From the NCBI GenBank assembly GCA_964605235.1, contig CAZSBB010000022.1:44254-108253 (forward strand): a stretch of DNA of 64,000 nt. The letters are read 5' to 3'. The notes beneath the pieces were generated by a model. It was given only the letters and a program-made list of their open reading frames with translations, made no database searches and had not been told where the DNA came from. Position numbers and translations under genes: made by a program. This document shows positions 34,208 through 42,539 of this stretch, in pieces. How positions within the stretch are numbered: position 1 is the first letter of the stretch; each line of letters opens with the position of its first letter. Origin of the DNA: CAZSBB01 sp964605235 (GTDB lineage Bacteria; Planctomycetota; Phycisphaerae; Phycisphaerales; Phycisphaeraceae).

Positions 34208-36913
34208 TCAGCGGGCGCGTACTGTCTGGCTGAGCACATCGACCTCACCCCGCGCCGGGCCGGCCACGGCATGGGGCGGATAGCAGGCATACTCCACGCC
34301 GGCGGGGGTGCAGTCAAAGCCTGGATCGCCGTCGAGCCAGAGCAGCAGTCCGTCCGCGGCACGCTCGGCGCTGCGGATGACATACGCTTGTCCCGTGCTG
34401 TCGCCGACGATCAGCCGCGCCGCCTGCCCCGTCAGTGCCGCCAGTTCATCTGCTGGCGGCTGCTCCTTGATCTGCAGCACCACGCCGTAGCGCTGCTGCG
34501 CATCGTCGCGCACGCTGCGCCCGATCCGCCCGCGCAGCTGCGTGGGTGACGAGAGGGTCCATGTCTGCACGCCGCCCGCGTCAGCCTGGCGCAGCACCGC
34601 CGCCCGCGCGACCAGCCGTTGCTGACCCAGGGTGACGGCAGCATCGTCGCCCGCGCTGTCGGCAAGTATCCAATCCACGCCCGTGCGGTGGGTGACCCGC
34701 AGCACCAAGGGGTTTTCCTGCACGATTTCGACCTGTTTCACCCCCGACTGGCTGGTCAGCGGCTCATGCACCACGACAAAGCGCGACGCCAGCGGGGCAG
34801 CGCCTTGCCGTTGCAGCACCAGCGTCGGCCGCCAGTGGTTGGGCAACTGATCCTCCGCTTCCTTGAACTGCGCACCCACCGGCCGCACCTGCGGCGAACG
34901 CCCCAGCACCACGCGCACGCCCGGCTGCCCCAGCACATGCGTGCGCAGCGTCGGCGCGCCGGCATCGGTGAATTGCCAATCCACCTGAAAGCTGTGATCG
35001 GTGCTGGCGGCACGCAGCTCGCGCACCATGGCGTAGGCGGCCGGCCAGTGGTTGCCGGTTTCCCCGCGGTCGGTGTGGTCACGCGGCAAGCGGAAGCTCA
35101 CGCCCGGCCCGAGCAGGGTGTCCGGCTGCGCAACCAGTTCCAAGGACGCACTGGCTTGCTGGGCGCGCTCGGCGTGGCCGTGCAGGAAGTAGTCGTGACT
35201 ACTGCCGCCGCGCACGTGGAAGACATCCACCACATACGCCTGCTGCTCATCCAGCGGCACCAGCAGCAGACGCCGGCGGTATTCCGTGGTGGTTTTGCCG
35301 AAGGACCAAGGCTGGGAGGCTTCGATCACCTGCACCTGCCCCGGCTGCATTGACAGCAGCGTCACCAGCCCGGTGCGGCGATCGGGCACGCAATCCTGAT
35401 GATCCACCGCCACGGTGTTGTGGCTGATCGTGCTGCTGGTCCAGAAACGCCAGGTGGTCCACGTGTAGCCGATATCCGGCAACAACTCTTCGCCGTTGGC
35501 GAACAGCAGCAGGCTCAGGTTGTCGGCATGGGCGTGGCTCGACGCGCCCGAGTAATGCAGGTGCGCCTGCATGGGGTTGGCGGTGGAAGCGGTGGTCAGG
35601 CGCGCATGGCCGTAGTGGCTCAGCAGCATCGGTCCCTGGGCGTAGGTGGTGGGATAGGTTTCCTTGGGCCAACTGTCGTGCACCGCGACGGCGCGCCCGG
35701 TGGGCCAGGTCAGCCGGAGCGGGGCGATCTGGGCGCGGGCGATGATGGGGAACTGTCCCCCCATGTCGAGGTTGTTGAAACGTGCTTGTCCGGCGGGGGG
35801 CGTGTAGCTGGGCGGATCGCTGTAGCCGGCGGCATAAAGCAGCACGCGCTGCATGTAGTTGAGCGTCATCCAGTGGTAGGACAGCGCGCCCTCATGCCAC
35901 AGGCCGTCGGCATAGAACTGGGTGCGAAACAGCGTGGCGGCGCGGGTGACGCCGTCGTGGACGAGTTCGGGGTCGTGCAGCACGCGCCCGCCGGCGATGA
36001 GGCCGATGTAGATGGCGGGGGAAGCGTTGGTGTAGATTTCCTTGTAGGTGCGCACGAAGCCGATGGCGCCGCGGAAGAAGTCGTCCTCGATGCGGTGCCG
36101 GATCACGGCAACGGGCTGGCGGCGTTCCTGCGCCAGTTGCTCGAAGATACCGGTGTCGTTGAGCAGGTCGTAAGCATGGATGAGTGAGGTGGGGATTTCG
36201 TAGTACCACCAGCGCGCCCACACGCCGTTCCAGGTGGTGTAGGGCGGCTTGGCATTTTCGACGGGATATTTGCCGCCGGGCTTGGGGTAGTCGTGCATCA
36301 CGTTCCACGCGGGATACACCTGCGCCAGCCGATCCAGCAGCACCGCGGCCCGGCGGGCGTAGGCTGCTTCACCGCTGAGGCGATACGCGGTCGCCAGGTC
36401 GAAGATGGCTTTGCCCAGATAATCCTTGGCGTCGAACCGCGCCCGGGCGAGGAAGTAGGCGCGGTTGCCGTCGGGCAGTTCGTGCCAGCGCCAGGTGTGA
36501 ACCACCCCCGCGCGGTCGCGCACCGGCGCGGAATGATCCAGCGGGTACTGCGCGTTGGGAAACACCATCTGGCACGACTTGCAGCGCACATGCTGCGGAT
36601 CATTGACGCCCAGCCAGGCCAGGTCCGTCTCATGCGCGCCCTTGCGACAGTTGGGGCACGGCGAAAACAGCAGCCCGTTGACCTCCGGACACAACGCCAG
36701 CGCCTGCTCTTCGCTGAGCGCCATCAGCGGAGCCAGTTGCTCCCGGCATTGCGCCAGCGTTTTCCAGTTCAGCATCGGCGCGCCGACGGGAAACACCGGC
36801 GGCTCACCGGCTGCGTCGGCAGCGTGAATGGAGCAGGGCGGCAACAACGCGCTGAGCAGGAAAGCGGTGAGCCACAGCCAGCGCGGAGCACGATGGACGA
36901 AAAGTAAATTCAT
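34208..36913 (-). CDS. Secreted heparinase II/III-like polysaccharide lyase
   Basis: 901 residues from the ATG at 36913, where a signal peptide begins (LWLTAFLLSALLPPCSIHA). A TTG at 36946 would add 11 non-hydrophobic residues. After a Cys pair CPNC (about 84) and CKSC (about 108) that may bind Zn, residues 130-430 are an alpha/alpha toroid like the alginate-lyase/heparinase N-terminal domain (NGVWARWWYYEIPTSLIHAY). Residues 480-680 carry the heparinase II/III beta-sheet domain with SGASSHAHADNLSLLLFANG and TISHNTVAVD, whose His residues are conserved in the family. It acts outside the cytoplasm on an acidic polysaccharide; the exact one is unknown. It begins 29 bases after the BNR gene stop. 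Confidence 0.8.
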   Translation of the reverse strand: MNLLFVHRAPRWLWLTAFLLSALLPPCSIHAADAAGEPPVFPVGAPMLNWKTLAQCREQLAPLMALSEEQALALCPEVNGLLFSPCPNCRKGAHETDLAWLGVNDPQHVRCKSCQMVFPNAQYPLDHSAPVRDRAGVVHTWRWHELPDGNRAYFLARARFDAKDYLGKAIFDLATAYRLSGEAAYARRAAVLLDRLAQVYPAWNVMHDYPKPGGKYPVENAKPPYTTWNGVWARWWYYEIPTSLIHAYDLLNDTGIFEQLAQERRQPVAVIRHRIEDDFFRGAIGFVRTYKEIYTNASPAIYIGLIAGGRVLHDPELVHDGVTRAATLFRTQFYADGLWHEGALSYHWMTLNYMQRVLLYAAGYSDPPSYTPPAGQARFNNLDMGGQFPIIARAQIAPLRLTWPTGRAVAVHDSWPKETYPTTYAQGPMLLSHYGHARLTTASTANPMQAHLHYSGASSHAHADNLSLLLFANGEELLPDIGYTWTTWRFWTSSTISHNTVAVDHQDCVPDRRTGLVTLLSMQPGQVQVIEASQPWSFGKTTTEYRRRLLLVPLDEQQAYVVDVFHVRGGSSHDYFLHGHAERAQQASASLELVAQPDTLLGPGVSFRLPRDHTDRGETGNHWPAAYAMVRELRAASTDHSFQVDWQFTDAGAPTLRTHVLGQPGVRVVLGRSPQVRPVGAQFKEAEDQLPNHWRPTLVLQRQGAAPLASRFVVVHEPLTSQSGVKQVEIVQENPLVLRVTHRTGVDWILADSAGDDAAVTLGQQRLVARAAVLRQADAGGVQTWTLSSPTQLRGRIGRSVRDDAQQRYGVVLQIKEQPPADELAALTGQAARLIVGDSTGQAYVIRSAERAADGLLLWLDGDPGFDCTPAGVEYACYPPHAVAGPARGEVDVLSQTVRAR

Positions 36914-36942
36914 GGCAACGACACAACCGGGGAAAGGCGACG

Positions 36943-38235
36943 TCAAGCGTCAGGGCTCAGGTCCACATCGTAGCGCAGGTTGTGCGACACCAGGCTGGGC
37001 ACCTCACCCGGCTGGTTGGGACCTGAAGGCGTCAGCAGCAGCACGAGTCGGCCGGTGACGCGGTGAATGAACCATTGGAAGTTGGACAGCCGGACCGCGC
37101 CCGCCGGCGTGATGCTCGGATCCTGCGCCACGAGCAGGCGCATGGAATCACGCACAATCCGGCAGGTCGTTGGGTCGAGGCGCAGCAGATACAGCCGATC
37201 GCGCGGATCGCAGTTGTAGCAAGGTCCGTCGGCGAGATTCGTCAGCACCCACACCGCCCCGCTGCGGGGACACCGCACCACATGTGCCAGACAGGCCGGC
37301 GAGTACGCCCAGGTCCCATCGTCGTACACGAGTGGTTGCGGGTCGGACCAGGTCGCGCCATGATCGGCGGACAGCGCGAAGTAGTGCGCTGCCGGGTGCG
37401 TTTGGCCGGTGTGTGGATACACCCGCGCCCGCAGCACCATGAGCAGTCGGCCGTCGGGCAGGTAGTCGATGGCGGGTTCAGCCACGCCGTCGCAGGAGCA
37501 GCGTTGATCAAGCCGCACCCACGCGCCAGCGGACCAGCGCGGACGCAGGCTGCCGGTTGACCAGTCCAGGCGCAGGCAGACCGCCATGCGTTCAATCGCG
37601 CCATCGGGATTGGCGCGCGCGGGGGGAATGCTCGGGTCGAGGATGTCGCCGGTGTCGAACAGCCGGGCGGCATAGGCGGTCAGCAGCACCGCGCCATCGG
37701 GCGTGTAAACCGCTGGCGAATTGCAGATGTACATGCCGTTGCGGTTGGTGAACACATCGCGCATCCACTGGCCGGCGGCAGGCGGCGGGTCGTCAATCGT
37801 CAGCGGTTCCAGCGGCGACCAGGTGTGGCCAGCATCAGCGGAATATTGCACGAAGGGTCGCAGCGTGCGCCACAGCGGATGCCGCGCCCCGTCCCACGGC
37901 GGAATGTCCGTGCGATGGGCGCCGATGTTCACGATCCGCAGCCACGGCAGTTCCGCACGCGGCGGCGCGACGACGATCGGCGGATAGCGCCGCCAGAGTC
38001 GGCCGGCGTCCTGCACGTCCTCGGGGAAATGCTCGACCACGCGCCAGGTGTCGCCATGATCTTCCGAGCGGCGGATGAGCACCTGGCGCTGACGCTGCTC
38101 GTCCTGCACCAGCAGACTTTCGAGCAACACCGGCCCGGAGGGCGCGGCATAGCCGATGTGCATGGTTTGGGCATACCCCAGCGCATGCGGGGCCGGGACG
38201 TGCAGCTTCGGTTCGATGAGTGCGCCAGCCTTCAT
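36943..38235 (-). CDS. BNR-repeat (sialidase-like) beta-propeller protein
   Basis: 430 residues from the ATG at 38235; a TTG two codons earlier is the alternative. At least three Asp-box repeats are visible: RRSEDHGDTWRV, YSADAGHTWSP and LSADHGATWSD, as in six-bladed sialidase-type propellers. There is no signal peptide, so it would be cytoplasmic unless exported otherwise. Arg residues suited to a sialidase triad exist, but I cannot place all three, so it may instead be one of the many planctomycete BNR proteins of unknown activity. It lies downstream of the AraR-type regulator and prepilin genes and 29 bases before the heparinase-like gene. Confidence 0.72.
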   Translation of the reverse strand: MKAGALIEPKLHVPAPHALGYAQTMHIGYAAPSGPVLLESLLVQDEQRQRQVLIRRSEDHGDTWRVVEHFPEDVQDAGRLWRRYPPIVVAPPRAELPWLRIVNIGAHRTDIPPWDGARHPLWRTLRPFVQYSADAGHTWSPLEPLTIDDPPPAAGQWMRDVFTNRNGMYICNSPAVYTPDGAVLLTAYAARLFDTGDILDPSIPPARANPDGAIERMAVCLRLDWSTGSLRPRWSAGAWVRLDQRCSCDGVAEPAIDYLPDGRLLMVLRARVYPHTGQTHPAAHYFALSADHGATWSDPQPLVYDDGTWAYSPACLAHVVRCPRSGAVWVLTNLADGPCYNCDPRDRLYLLRLDPTTCRIVRDSMRLLVAQDPSITPAGAVRLSNFQWFIHRVTGRLVLLLTPSGPNQPGEVPSLVSHNLRYDVDLSPDA

Positions 38236-38266
38236 GGACAACTACGCAACGATCTCAAAAAGACAG

Positions 38267-38379
38267 TAACCACCGAGCCACAGAGAGCACCGAGCCATGC
38301 TCACAGAGAATTGCAGGAAGCTCAAGGAATATCCGTCAGTTCCGGCTTCTGCTCTGTGTCCTCGGTGTCTCGGTGGTGA
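38267..38379. repeat. Intergenic imperfect inverted repeat, copy B
   Basis: Left arm 38267-38294 with ACCACCGAGCCACAGAGAGC, right arm 38352-38379 with CTCGGTGTCTCGGTGGTGA. The arms are largely complementary. It lies between the prepilin stop (38445) and the BNR gene start (38235), both minus strand. Same family as the copies at 34068, 42395 and 44074. Confidence 0.85.
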
Positions 38380-38444
38380 GCTTGGCGTTGTTGGTGACGG
38401 CCCGTCACGCCAGCCGCACCAGCCAGCGCGGCCGGCGTGAGGAA

Positions 38445-39227
38445 TCAGTTGACGGTGAACGAGTAAATCCGCGGCTTGCCCAGGGTGGAAGTCCAGATAT
38501 TGAATTCGGTCGCCTTGGTCGGCGCGCTGTGGCCATCGGCAAACACCACGCCGGCGGTGCCATCGCCCGCCGCTTCGCGATAGGCGGCCGAGGTCCAGGT
38601 GATGGGGCGATTGGTCTGGTGCGGGAAGATGTAATCGGTGTTGGTGTTCGCCATATTGGGCGCGTTGGGCGGGTTCCAGAAGGTGGGGCGTTTGCAGTCG
38701 ATGAACACCGCCAGCTTGGTGGGCGCGATGTTGGGAAACAGGTCATCGCGGATGTAGCGGTTGGGAAACTCCGGTGCGTGATAGGGGTTGTAGGTGGTGG
38801 TGGCGGTGTCCCAGTACGGCATCAGGTTGGGGTTGTGCCCATAAATGCCGGCTTCCTGCCAGACCTGCTGCCCGTCGCCGGTGGCGGGGCAGTGCCAGCC
38901 GGCGAAGCGGTAGGTGGAGGTGTTGGAGTAGGGCGGGGAAACGTTCAGGTAGGGATTGAGCGCCTGGGTGTAATTGGCGGGGGCGTTGGACTGGTTCTTG
39001 TAGCCGTGCGGGTAGAAGTCCTTGTTGTCGACCTGATAGTTCGCCAGCGCGAAGCCGATGCTGCGCACCTGCGTGAGGCACTTGGTTTGCGTGACGGCTT
39101 TGCGTGCCTGCCCCAGCGCCGGGAGCAGAATGCTGATGAGCACGGTGATGATGGAGATCACCACCAGCAGTTCGATGAGCGTGAAGCCGACGGGACGCAG
39201 GCGGCGGGATGCGGTCGGGCAGAACAT
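38445..39227 (-). CDS. Prepilin-type secreted protein
   Basis: 260 residues from the ATG at 39227, chosen because GGAG lies 7 bases upstream and the leader MFCPTASRRLRPVG then runs straight into the cleavage signal FTLIELLVVISIITVL. The continuation LISILLPALGQARKAV is standard for this group. The tail has VVFADGHSAPTK, a DGH motif. It lies 71 bases downstream of the AraR-type regulator on the same strand. This is the third regulator-prepilin pair of the window. Its function is unknown. Confidence 0.87.
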   Translation of the reverse strand: MFCPTASRRLRPVGFTLIELLVVISIITVLISILLPALGQARKAVTQTKCLTQVRSIGFALANYQVDNKDFYPHGYKNQSNAPANYTQALNPYLNVSPPYSNTSTYRFAGWHCPATGDGQQVWQEAGIYGHNPNLMPYWDTATTTYNPYHAPEFPNRYIRDDLFPNIAPTKLAVFIDCKRPTFWNPPNAPNMANTNTDYIFPHQTNRPITWTSAAYREAAGDGTAGVVFADGHSAPTKATEFNIWTSTLGKPRIYSFTVN

Positions 39228-39298
39228 GGGCAGGCTCCAGAATGCAGGGAGAAAACAGCGGGAATCAACACAGAAACCGGGACACGCAGCCGCCCGCC

Positions 39299-40420
39299 TC
39301 ATTGCGGCTGCGGGGACGAATCAGGAACGGAAGGAAACCACGTGGGCCGGGGACGATTGGGTGCGACGCACGGCCCGACGCTCCGCCGCAGCACCAGCGG
39401 CGTCTCGAGCACGCGCTGTTCCGGGGGACGCCAGCCGTGGATGATGCGGTCGATCAGCATGTCCACCGCTGCCGCGCCCAGCTCTTCGCAGGGTTCGCGG
39501 AAGGTGGTGAGGAACGGCTCGGGATGGCTGCCGCTCAGGTCGTCAAAGCCGATGATCGACACATCGCGTCCGACCGTCAGCCCCTGCTCCTCTGCCGCGC
39601 GGGCGGCAGCTTCGGCAAACACATCACGCGCCGCCACGATGGCGGTCGGGCGGCGCTCCTCCGGCAAACTCATCAGCCGCTTGCCCGAGAGATAACCCGC
39701 CAGCGCGTGCGGCCCATCCACCGTGCAGATCAAATCCTCATGCACCGGCAAACCGAGATCCTTCACACCCGCAATGAAACCCCGGCAGGCTTTGCCATAG
39801 AAATAGCGATCCGTCGGCCCACCCACGAAGCCCAGCGTGCTGTGCCCCATGTCGCGCAGCAACTTCACCGCCCGCGCCATCACGCCCTGGTGATCCACGC
39901 GCGTGGCGCTCACCGGCAAATCGATTTCCAGGTTGGCGACCACCAGCGGCACCTGCCGGGCTTCGAGTTCCAGAATCAACTCGCGCAGTCGGCCGGTTTC
40001 GAGAAACACCACCGCGCCCGCCCACGCCAGCAGATCGTCGGCGGTGTACGGCAGACGCGGCTTGCCCTGCACGGTGAAGCTGTAATGCAGTTCCTCAAAC
40101 CGCTGCTGCATGCTCAGCATCATGCGCAGTGATTCCGGCACGCTCAGCGGTTGGTAAACGTCATGAATGATCCCGGCAGCGCGGTCGTGCAGCATCTGCG
40201 CGACCGGCCGCACCATCGTGCCGCGTCCCGGGTCCGACGCGAGCAGACCATCGCGCGCCAGCAACCGCAGCGCGCCTGACAACGACCGCCGACTGGTTCC
40301 CAGCTCCTCCGCCAACTGGCGCTCGCCGGGCAGAAACGACCCCGGCGCGTATTGCCCGCTGGCGATGCGCTCCCGCAGTTGTTCCGCCACGCGCTGGGCT
40401 GTGCTGCGACGTTCAGGCAT
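39299..40420 (-). CDS. Chimeric GntR-LacI transcriptional regulator (AraR-like), hub of the divergent regulon
   Basis: 373 residues from the ATG at 40420, which has AGGAG 6 bases upstream; the longer frame to 40468 has no such site. Residues 1-75 are a GntR winged helix (AQRVAEQLRERIASGQYAPG, LAEELGTSRRSLSGALRLLA). Residues 90-360 are a LacI-type sensor (LGFVGGPTDRYFYGKACRGF, VSIIGFDDLSGSHPEPFLTT). Its promoter region holds a perfect 17-bp palindrome and a 13/17 copy that overlaps its own predicted start site, so autoregulation is likely. It stands between a minus-strand arm (32.0-39.2 kb) and a plus-strand arm (40.7-52.5 kb) and probably controls both. Inducer unknown. Confidence 0.9.
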   Translation of the reverse strand: MPERRSTAQRVAEQLRERIASGQYAPGSFLPGERQLAEELGTSRRSLSGALRLLARDGLLASDPGRGTMVRPVAQMLHDRAAGIIHDVYQPLSVPESLRMMLSMQQRFEELHYSFTVQGKPRLPYTADDLLAWAGAVVFLETGRLRELILELEARQVPLVVANLEIDLPVSATRVDHQGVMARAVKLLRDMGHSTLGFVGGPTDRYFYGKACRGFIAGVKDLGLPVHEDLICTVDGPHALAGYLSGKRLMSLPEERRPTAIVAARDVFAEAAARAAEEQGLTVGRDVSIIGFDDLSGSHPEPFLTTFREPCEELGAAAVDMLIDRIIHGWRPPEQRVLETPLVLRRSVGPCVAPNRPRPTWFPSVPDSSPQPQ

Positions 40421-40489
40421 GGCGTGCTCCTGTTGAAACCAAGCCTCGGACAGGTCGATCAAAGCCACTGGCGCAACTTTGGATCAAAA

Positions 40490-40506
40490 TGAAACCAGTG
40501 GACGCA
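40490..40506. promoter_or_regulatory. Secondary operator-like site over the regulator start site
   Basis: TGAAACCAGTGGACGCA matches the perfect palindrome at 40589-40605 in 13 of 17 positions, including the ACCAGTGG core. It begins 3 bases downstream of the minus-strand -10 box (40509-40514), that is, over the transcription start of the regulator gene. This suggests autorepression. Further ACCACTG/CCACTGG cores occur near 40465-40472 and 40572-40579. Confidence 0.5.
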
Positions 40507-40508
40507 AA

Positions 40509-40536
40509 ATTATGGGCGATTTGTGGGGATTGTCAA
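40509..40536 (-). promoter_or_regulatory. Promoter of the AraR-like regulator and minus-strand arm
   Basis: On the minus strand TTGACA (40531-40536) and CATAAT (40509-40514) are 16 bases apart, a near-consensus sigma-70 promoter about 90 bases upstream of the regulator ATG at 40420. Confidence 0.65.
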
Positions 40537-40588
40537 GCGAGTATTTCCTTCCTGTGTGTATTTCTGTCATAAACCACTGAATAATTTG

Positions 40589-40605
40589 TGATACCAGTGG
40601 TATCA
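40589..40605. promoter_or_regulatory. Perfect 17-bp palindromic operator candidate
   Basis: TGATACCA-G-TGGTATCA is a perfect inverted repeat with 8-base arms around one base. It lies midway between the divergent promoters of the regulator gene (40509-40536, minus) and the LamG/propeller gene (40622-40650, plus). Odd-length palindromes of this size are normal for AraR/GntR-type dimers. The adjacent regulator is the obvious binder. Confidence 0.65.
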
Positions 40606-40621
40606 TTTGGGTCCAATTGTG

Positions 40622-40650
40622 TTGACAGAGGGTTGCGGGACGATTAGCAT
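40622..40650 (+). promoter_or_regulatory. Candidate promoter of the plus-strand arm
   Basis: TTGACA (40622-40627) and TAGCAT (40645-40650) are 17 bases apart. The -35 box is consensus and the -10 box matches four of six. It is 17 bases downstream of the perfect palindrome and would start transcription near 40657, about 37 bases before the GTG at 40694. This argues against the longer reading frame that begins at 40607. Confidence 0.5.
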
Positions 40651-40693
40651 CTGCCCATCTGCGTTTGTCACCTTTCGTTTGGTAGGGCTGGCT

Positions 40694-42361
40694 GTGCACG
40701 ACGAGAAGCTGTTGATCCACTGGCCCATGGACCAGACACCGTTGCCGGGGGGTGCTGCGGGGCTGGAGGTGGACTGCCAGGCGGTGCGGTTTGAACCAGT
40801 TGGCGCAGGCGATGATTGCCATCCCGCCGCCGTGTTTGATGGTCGGCAGTCGGTCATTGCGGCGCCGCATCACACGCGGCTGTCGCCGGGTGCGGACGCA
40901 TTGACCATCGCCGCCTGGATACACACGGCCGAGCACCTGCCGGGCGTGGTGGGCGATCTGGTCAGCAAGTTTGATTTCGAGCAGCGGCGGGGGCTCAACC
41001 TCAGCGTCGTCGACAATCAGGGCGTGGCGTCCGCGCAATCCAACTATCGCAATCTGCACTGGGGCATTGACGACGGCCAGGCGCCGGGCAAGTTTGTTCC
41101 GACCGGTTCGCTGGGTGCGGCACGTCTGGTCTGGGCGCTGACGGTGCATCACGACGCGCTGTTTGCCGGCACGTGTGAGCCGGATGCCTGCGGGCGGGTC
41201 TGGCGCTTGAATGATGATGACACATGGGCAGACCTGGGCGCGCCGGACGGCGCCAACTCCGTCATCACCATGGCGTCATTCAATGATCAGCTTTACGTCG
41301 GCACCGGCGCGTATCGGCTGTGGGGTTCCAATCAGCCGCCGGCGCGGAATGCGACGCCGGGCGGCCGGGTGTACGTGCTCGATGCAGCAACTTCCTCCAG
41401 TCAATCCTCCACCGCACGCTGGCGCGACTGTGGCAAGGTCGGCGAGGGCGACAGCGTCAACGCGCTGACGGTCCACGCCGGCCAGCTTTTTGCCGCGGAT
41501 TTTTACGCGCCGGGCGTGTTCGTGATGGAGCAGCCGGGGCAATGGCGCAGCACGGGTCTCAACCGGCGCGTGGTGGCGTTGACGTCCTTTGCCGGCTGTC
41601 TGTGGGCGATGCTCATGGACGGCGGGCAGCTCATGCGCTATCACCCCCAGCGCGGCTGGGAGCAGGCGGCGCAGGCGGCGGATGTCACCCAGCTCTACGG
41701 CGCGGCCGTGCATCGCGGGCGGCTGCATCTGGGCGGTTTCCCGCGCGCCTGGACCTTCCGGCTGGAAGCTGACGACACGCTGACCAACCTCGGCCACCCC
41801 GGCCACGAAGCCGAGGTGATGGGCATGGTGCTGTACAACGGCAAGCTCTACGGCGGCACGCTGCCGCTGGCGAATGTCTACCGCTACGACGAGCATCGTC
41901 CCACTGCTTTTGAAGGTTGGCCGCAGGCCTGGAATGTGGTGGACACATTGGACAACACGCCGGGCGTGAGTGTTCGCCGCGCGTGGTCGCTGTGCGTGTA
42001 TCGCGGGGCGCTGTACGGCGGCACGCTGCCGGGCGGACATGTGTGCCGATTTGAAGCCGGCCGGATGGCGACCTGGGATCGTGCGCTGCCCGGCGGTTGG
42101 CGTCATGTCGCCGCCGTGCGCGACGCGAAGCATCTGCGGCTGTATGTCGATGGTGTGCAGGTCGCCTGTTCGCGTGCGCTGCCTGCCGCCGGCATGAACC
42201 TGGACAACACGGCCCCGCTGCGGGTGGGGCAAGGCGCCCACGCGCCCTTCTGCGGCGCGCTGCGGGATTTCCGCTGGTACGCCCGAGCGCTCGACCCACG
42301 CGAGATCGGCGCGCTGGCAACCGCACGAACACCCGCTGCGGTGCTGGCCGCCAAGAGTTGA
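40694..42361 (+). CDS. LamG domain protein split by an inserted beta-propeller
   Basis: 555 residues from the GTG at 40694. Earlier in-frame starts lie before the predicted transcription start, and LLIHWPMDQ right after the GTG is the usual first strand of a LamG domain. The first part (1-130) holds the N-terminal half of a LamG jelly roll (DALTIAAWIHTAEHLPG). Residues 135-460 are propeller-like repeats (VWALTVHHDALFAGTCEPDA, ASFNDQLYVGTGAYRLWG, LYNGKLYGGTLPLANVYRYD). The last 80 residues complete the LamG fold (GWRHVAAVRDAKHLRLYVDG, LRDFRWYARALDPREI). No signal peptide is visible. It is the first gene of the plus arm. Role unknown, perhaps glycan binding. Confidence 0.65.
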   Translation: MHDEKLLIHWPMDQTPLPGGAAGLEVDCQAVRFEPVGAGDDCHPAAVFDGRQSVIAAPHHTRLSPGADALTIAAWIHTAEHLPGVVGDLVSKFDFEQRRGLNLSVVDNQGVASAQSNYRNLHWGIDDGQAPGKFVPTGSLGAARLVWALTVHHDALFAGTCEPDACGRVWRLNDDDTWADLGAPDGANSVITMASFNDQLYVGTGAYRLWGSNQPPARNATPGGRVYVLDAATSSSQSSTARWRDCGKVGEGDSVNALTVHAGQLFAADFYAPGVFVMEQPGQWRSTGLNRRVVALTSFAGCLWAMLMDGGQLMRYHPQRGWEQAAQAADVTQLYGAAVHRGRLHLGGFPRAWTFRLEADDTLTNLGHPGHEAEVMGMVLYNGKLYGGTLPLANVYRYDEHRPTAFEGWPQAWNVVDTLDNTPGVSVRRAWSLCVYRGALYGGTLPGGHVCRFEAGRMATWDRALPGGWRHVAAVRDAKHLRLYVDGVQVACSRALPAAGMNLDNTAPLRVGQGAHAPFCGALRDFRWYARALDPREIGALATARTPAAVLAAKS

Positions 42362-42394
42362 AATCACGACCTGGAAACAATCTCCAAAGCGATG

Positions 42395-42504
42395 TCACCA
42401 CAGAGCCCCCGAGAGCACAGAGTCATCCTCACCGAGTTGCTGCCCATCTGTGGATTTCCTTTGTCTCCTGCTTGCACTCGGTGCTCTCTGTGTCTCTGTG
42501 GTGA
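42395..42504. repeat. Intergenic imperfect inverted repeat, copy C
   Basis: The outer 11 bases, TCACCACAGAG and CTCTGTGGTGA, are perfectly complementary. Inside, GAGAGCAC pairs with GTGCTCTC and GAGT with ACTC, around a centre of about 50 bases. It lies between two plus-strand genes (stop 42361, start 42540). It is the cleanest of the four copies. Confidence 0.88.
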
Positions 42505-42539
42505 GGATTGAGCTGCGTTCTTATCGGAAAGGGTTGGAC

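Noticed and set aside
38220..39695. A 491-codon plus-strand frame opposite the third prepilin and regulator
   Set aside because: It runs through repeat copy B and is antisense to two clear genes.
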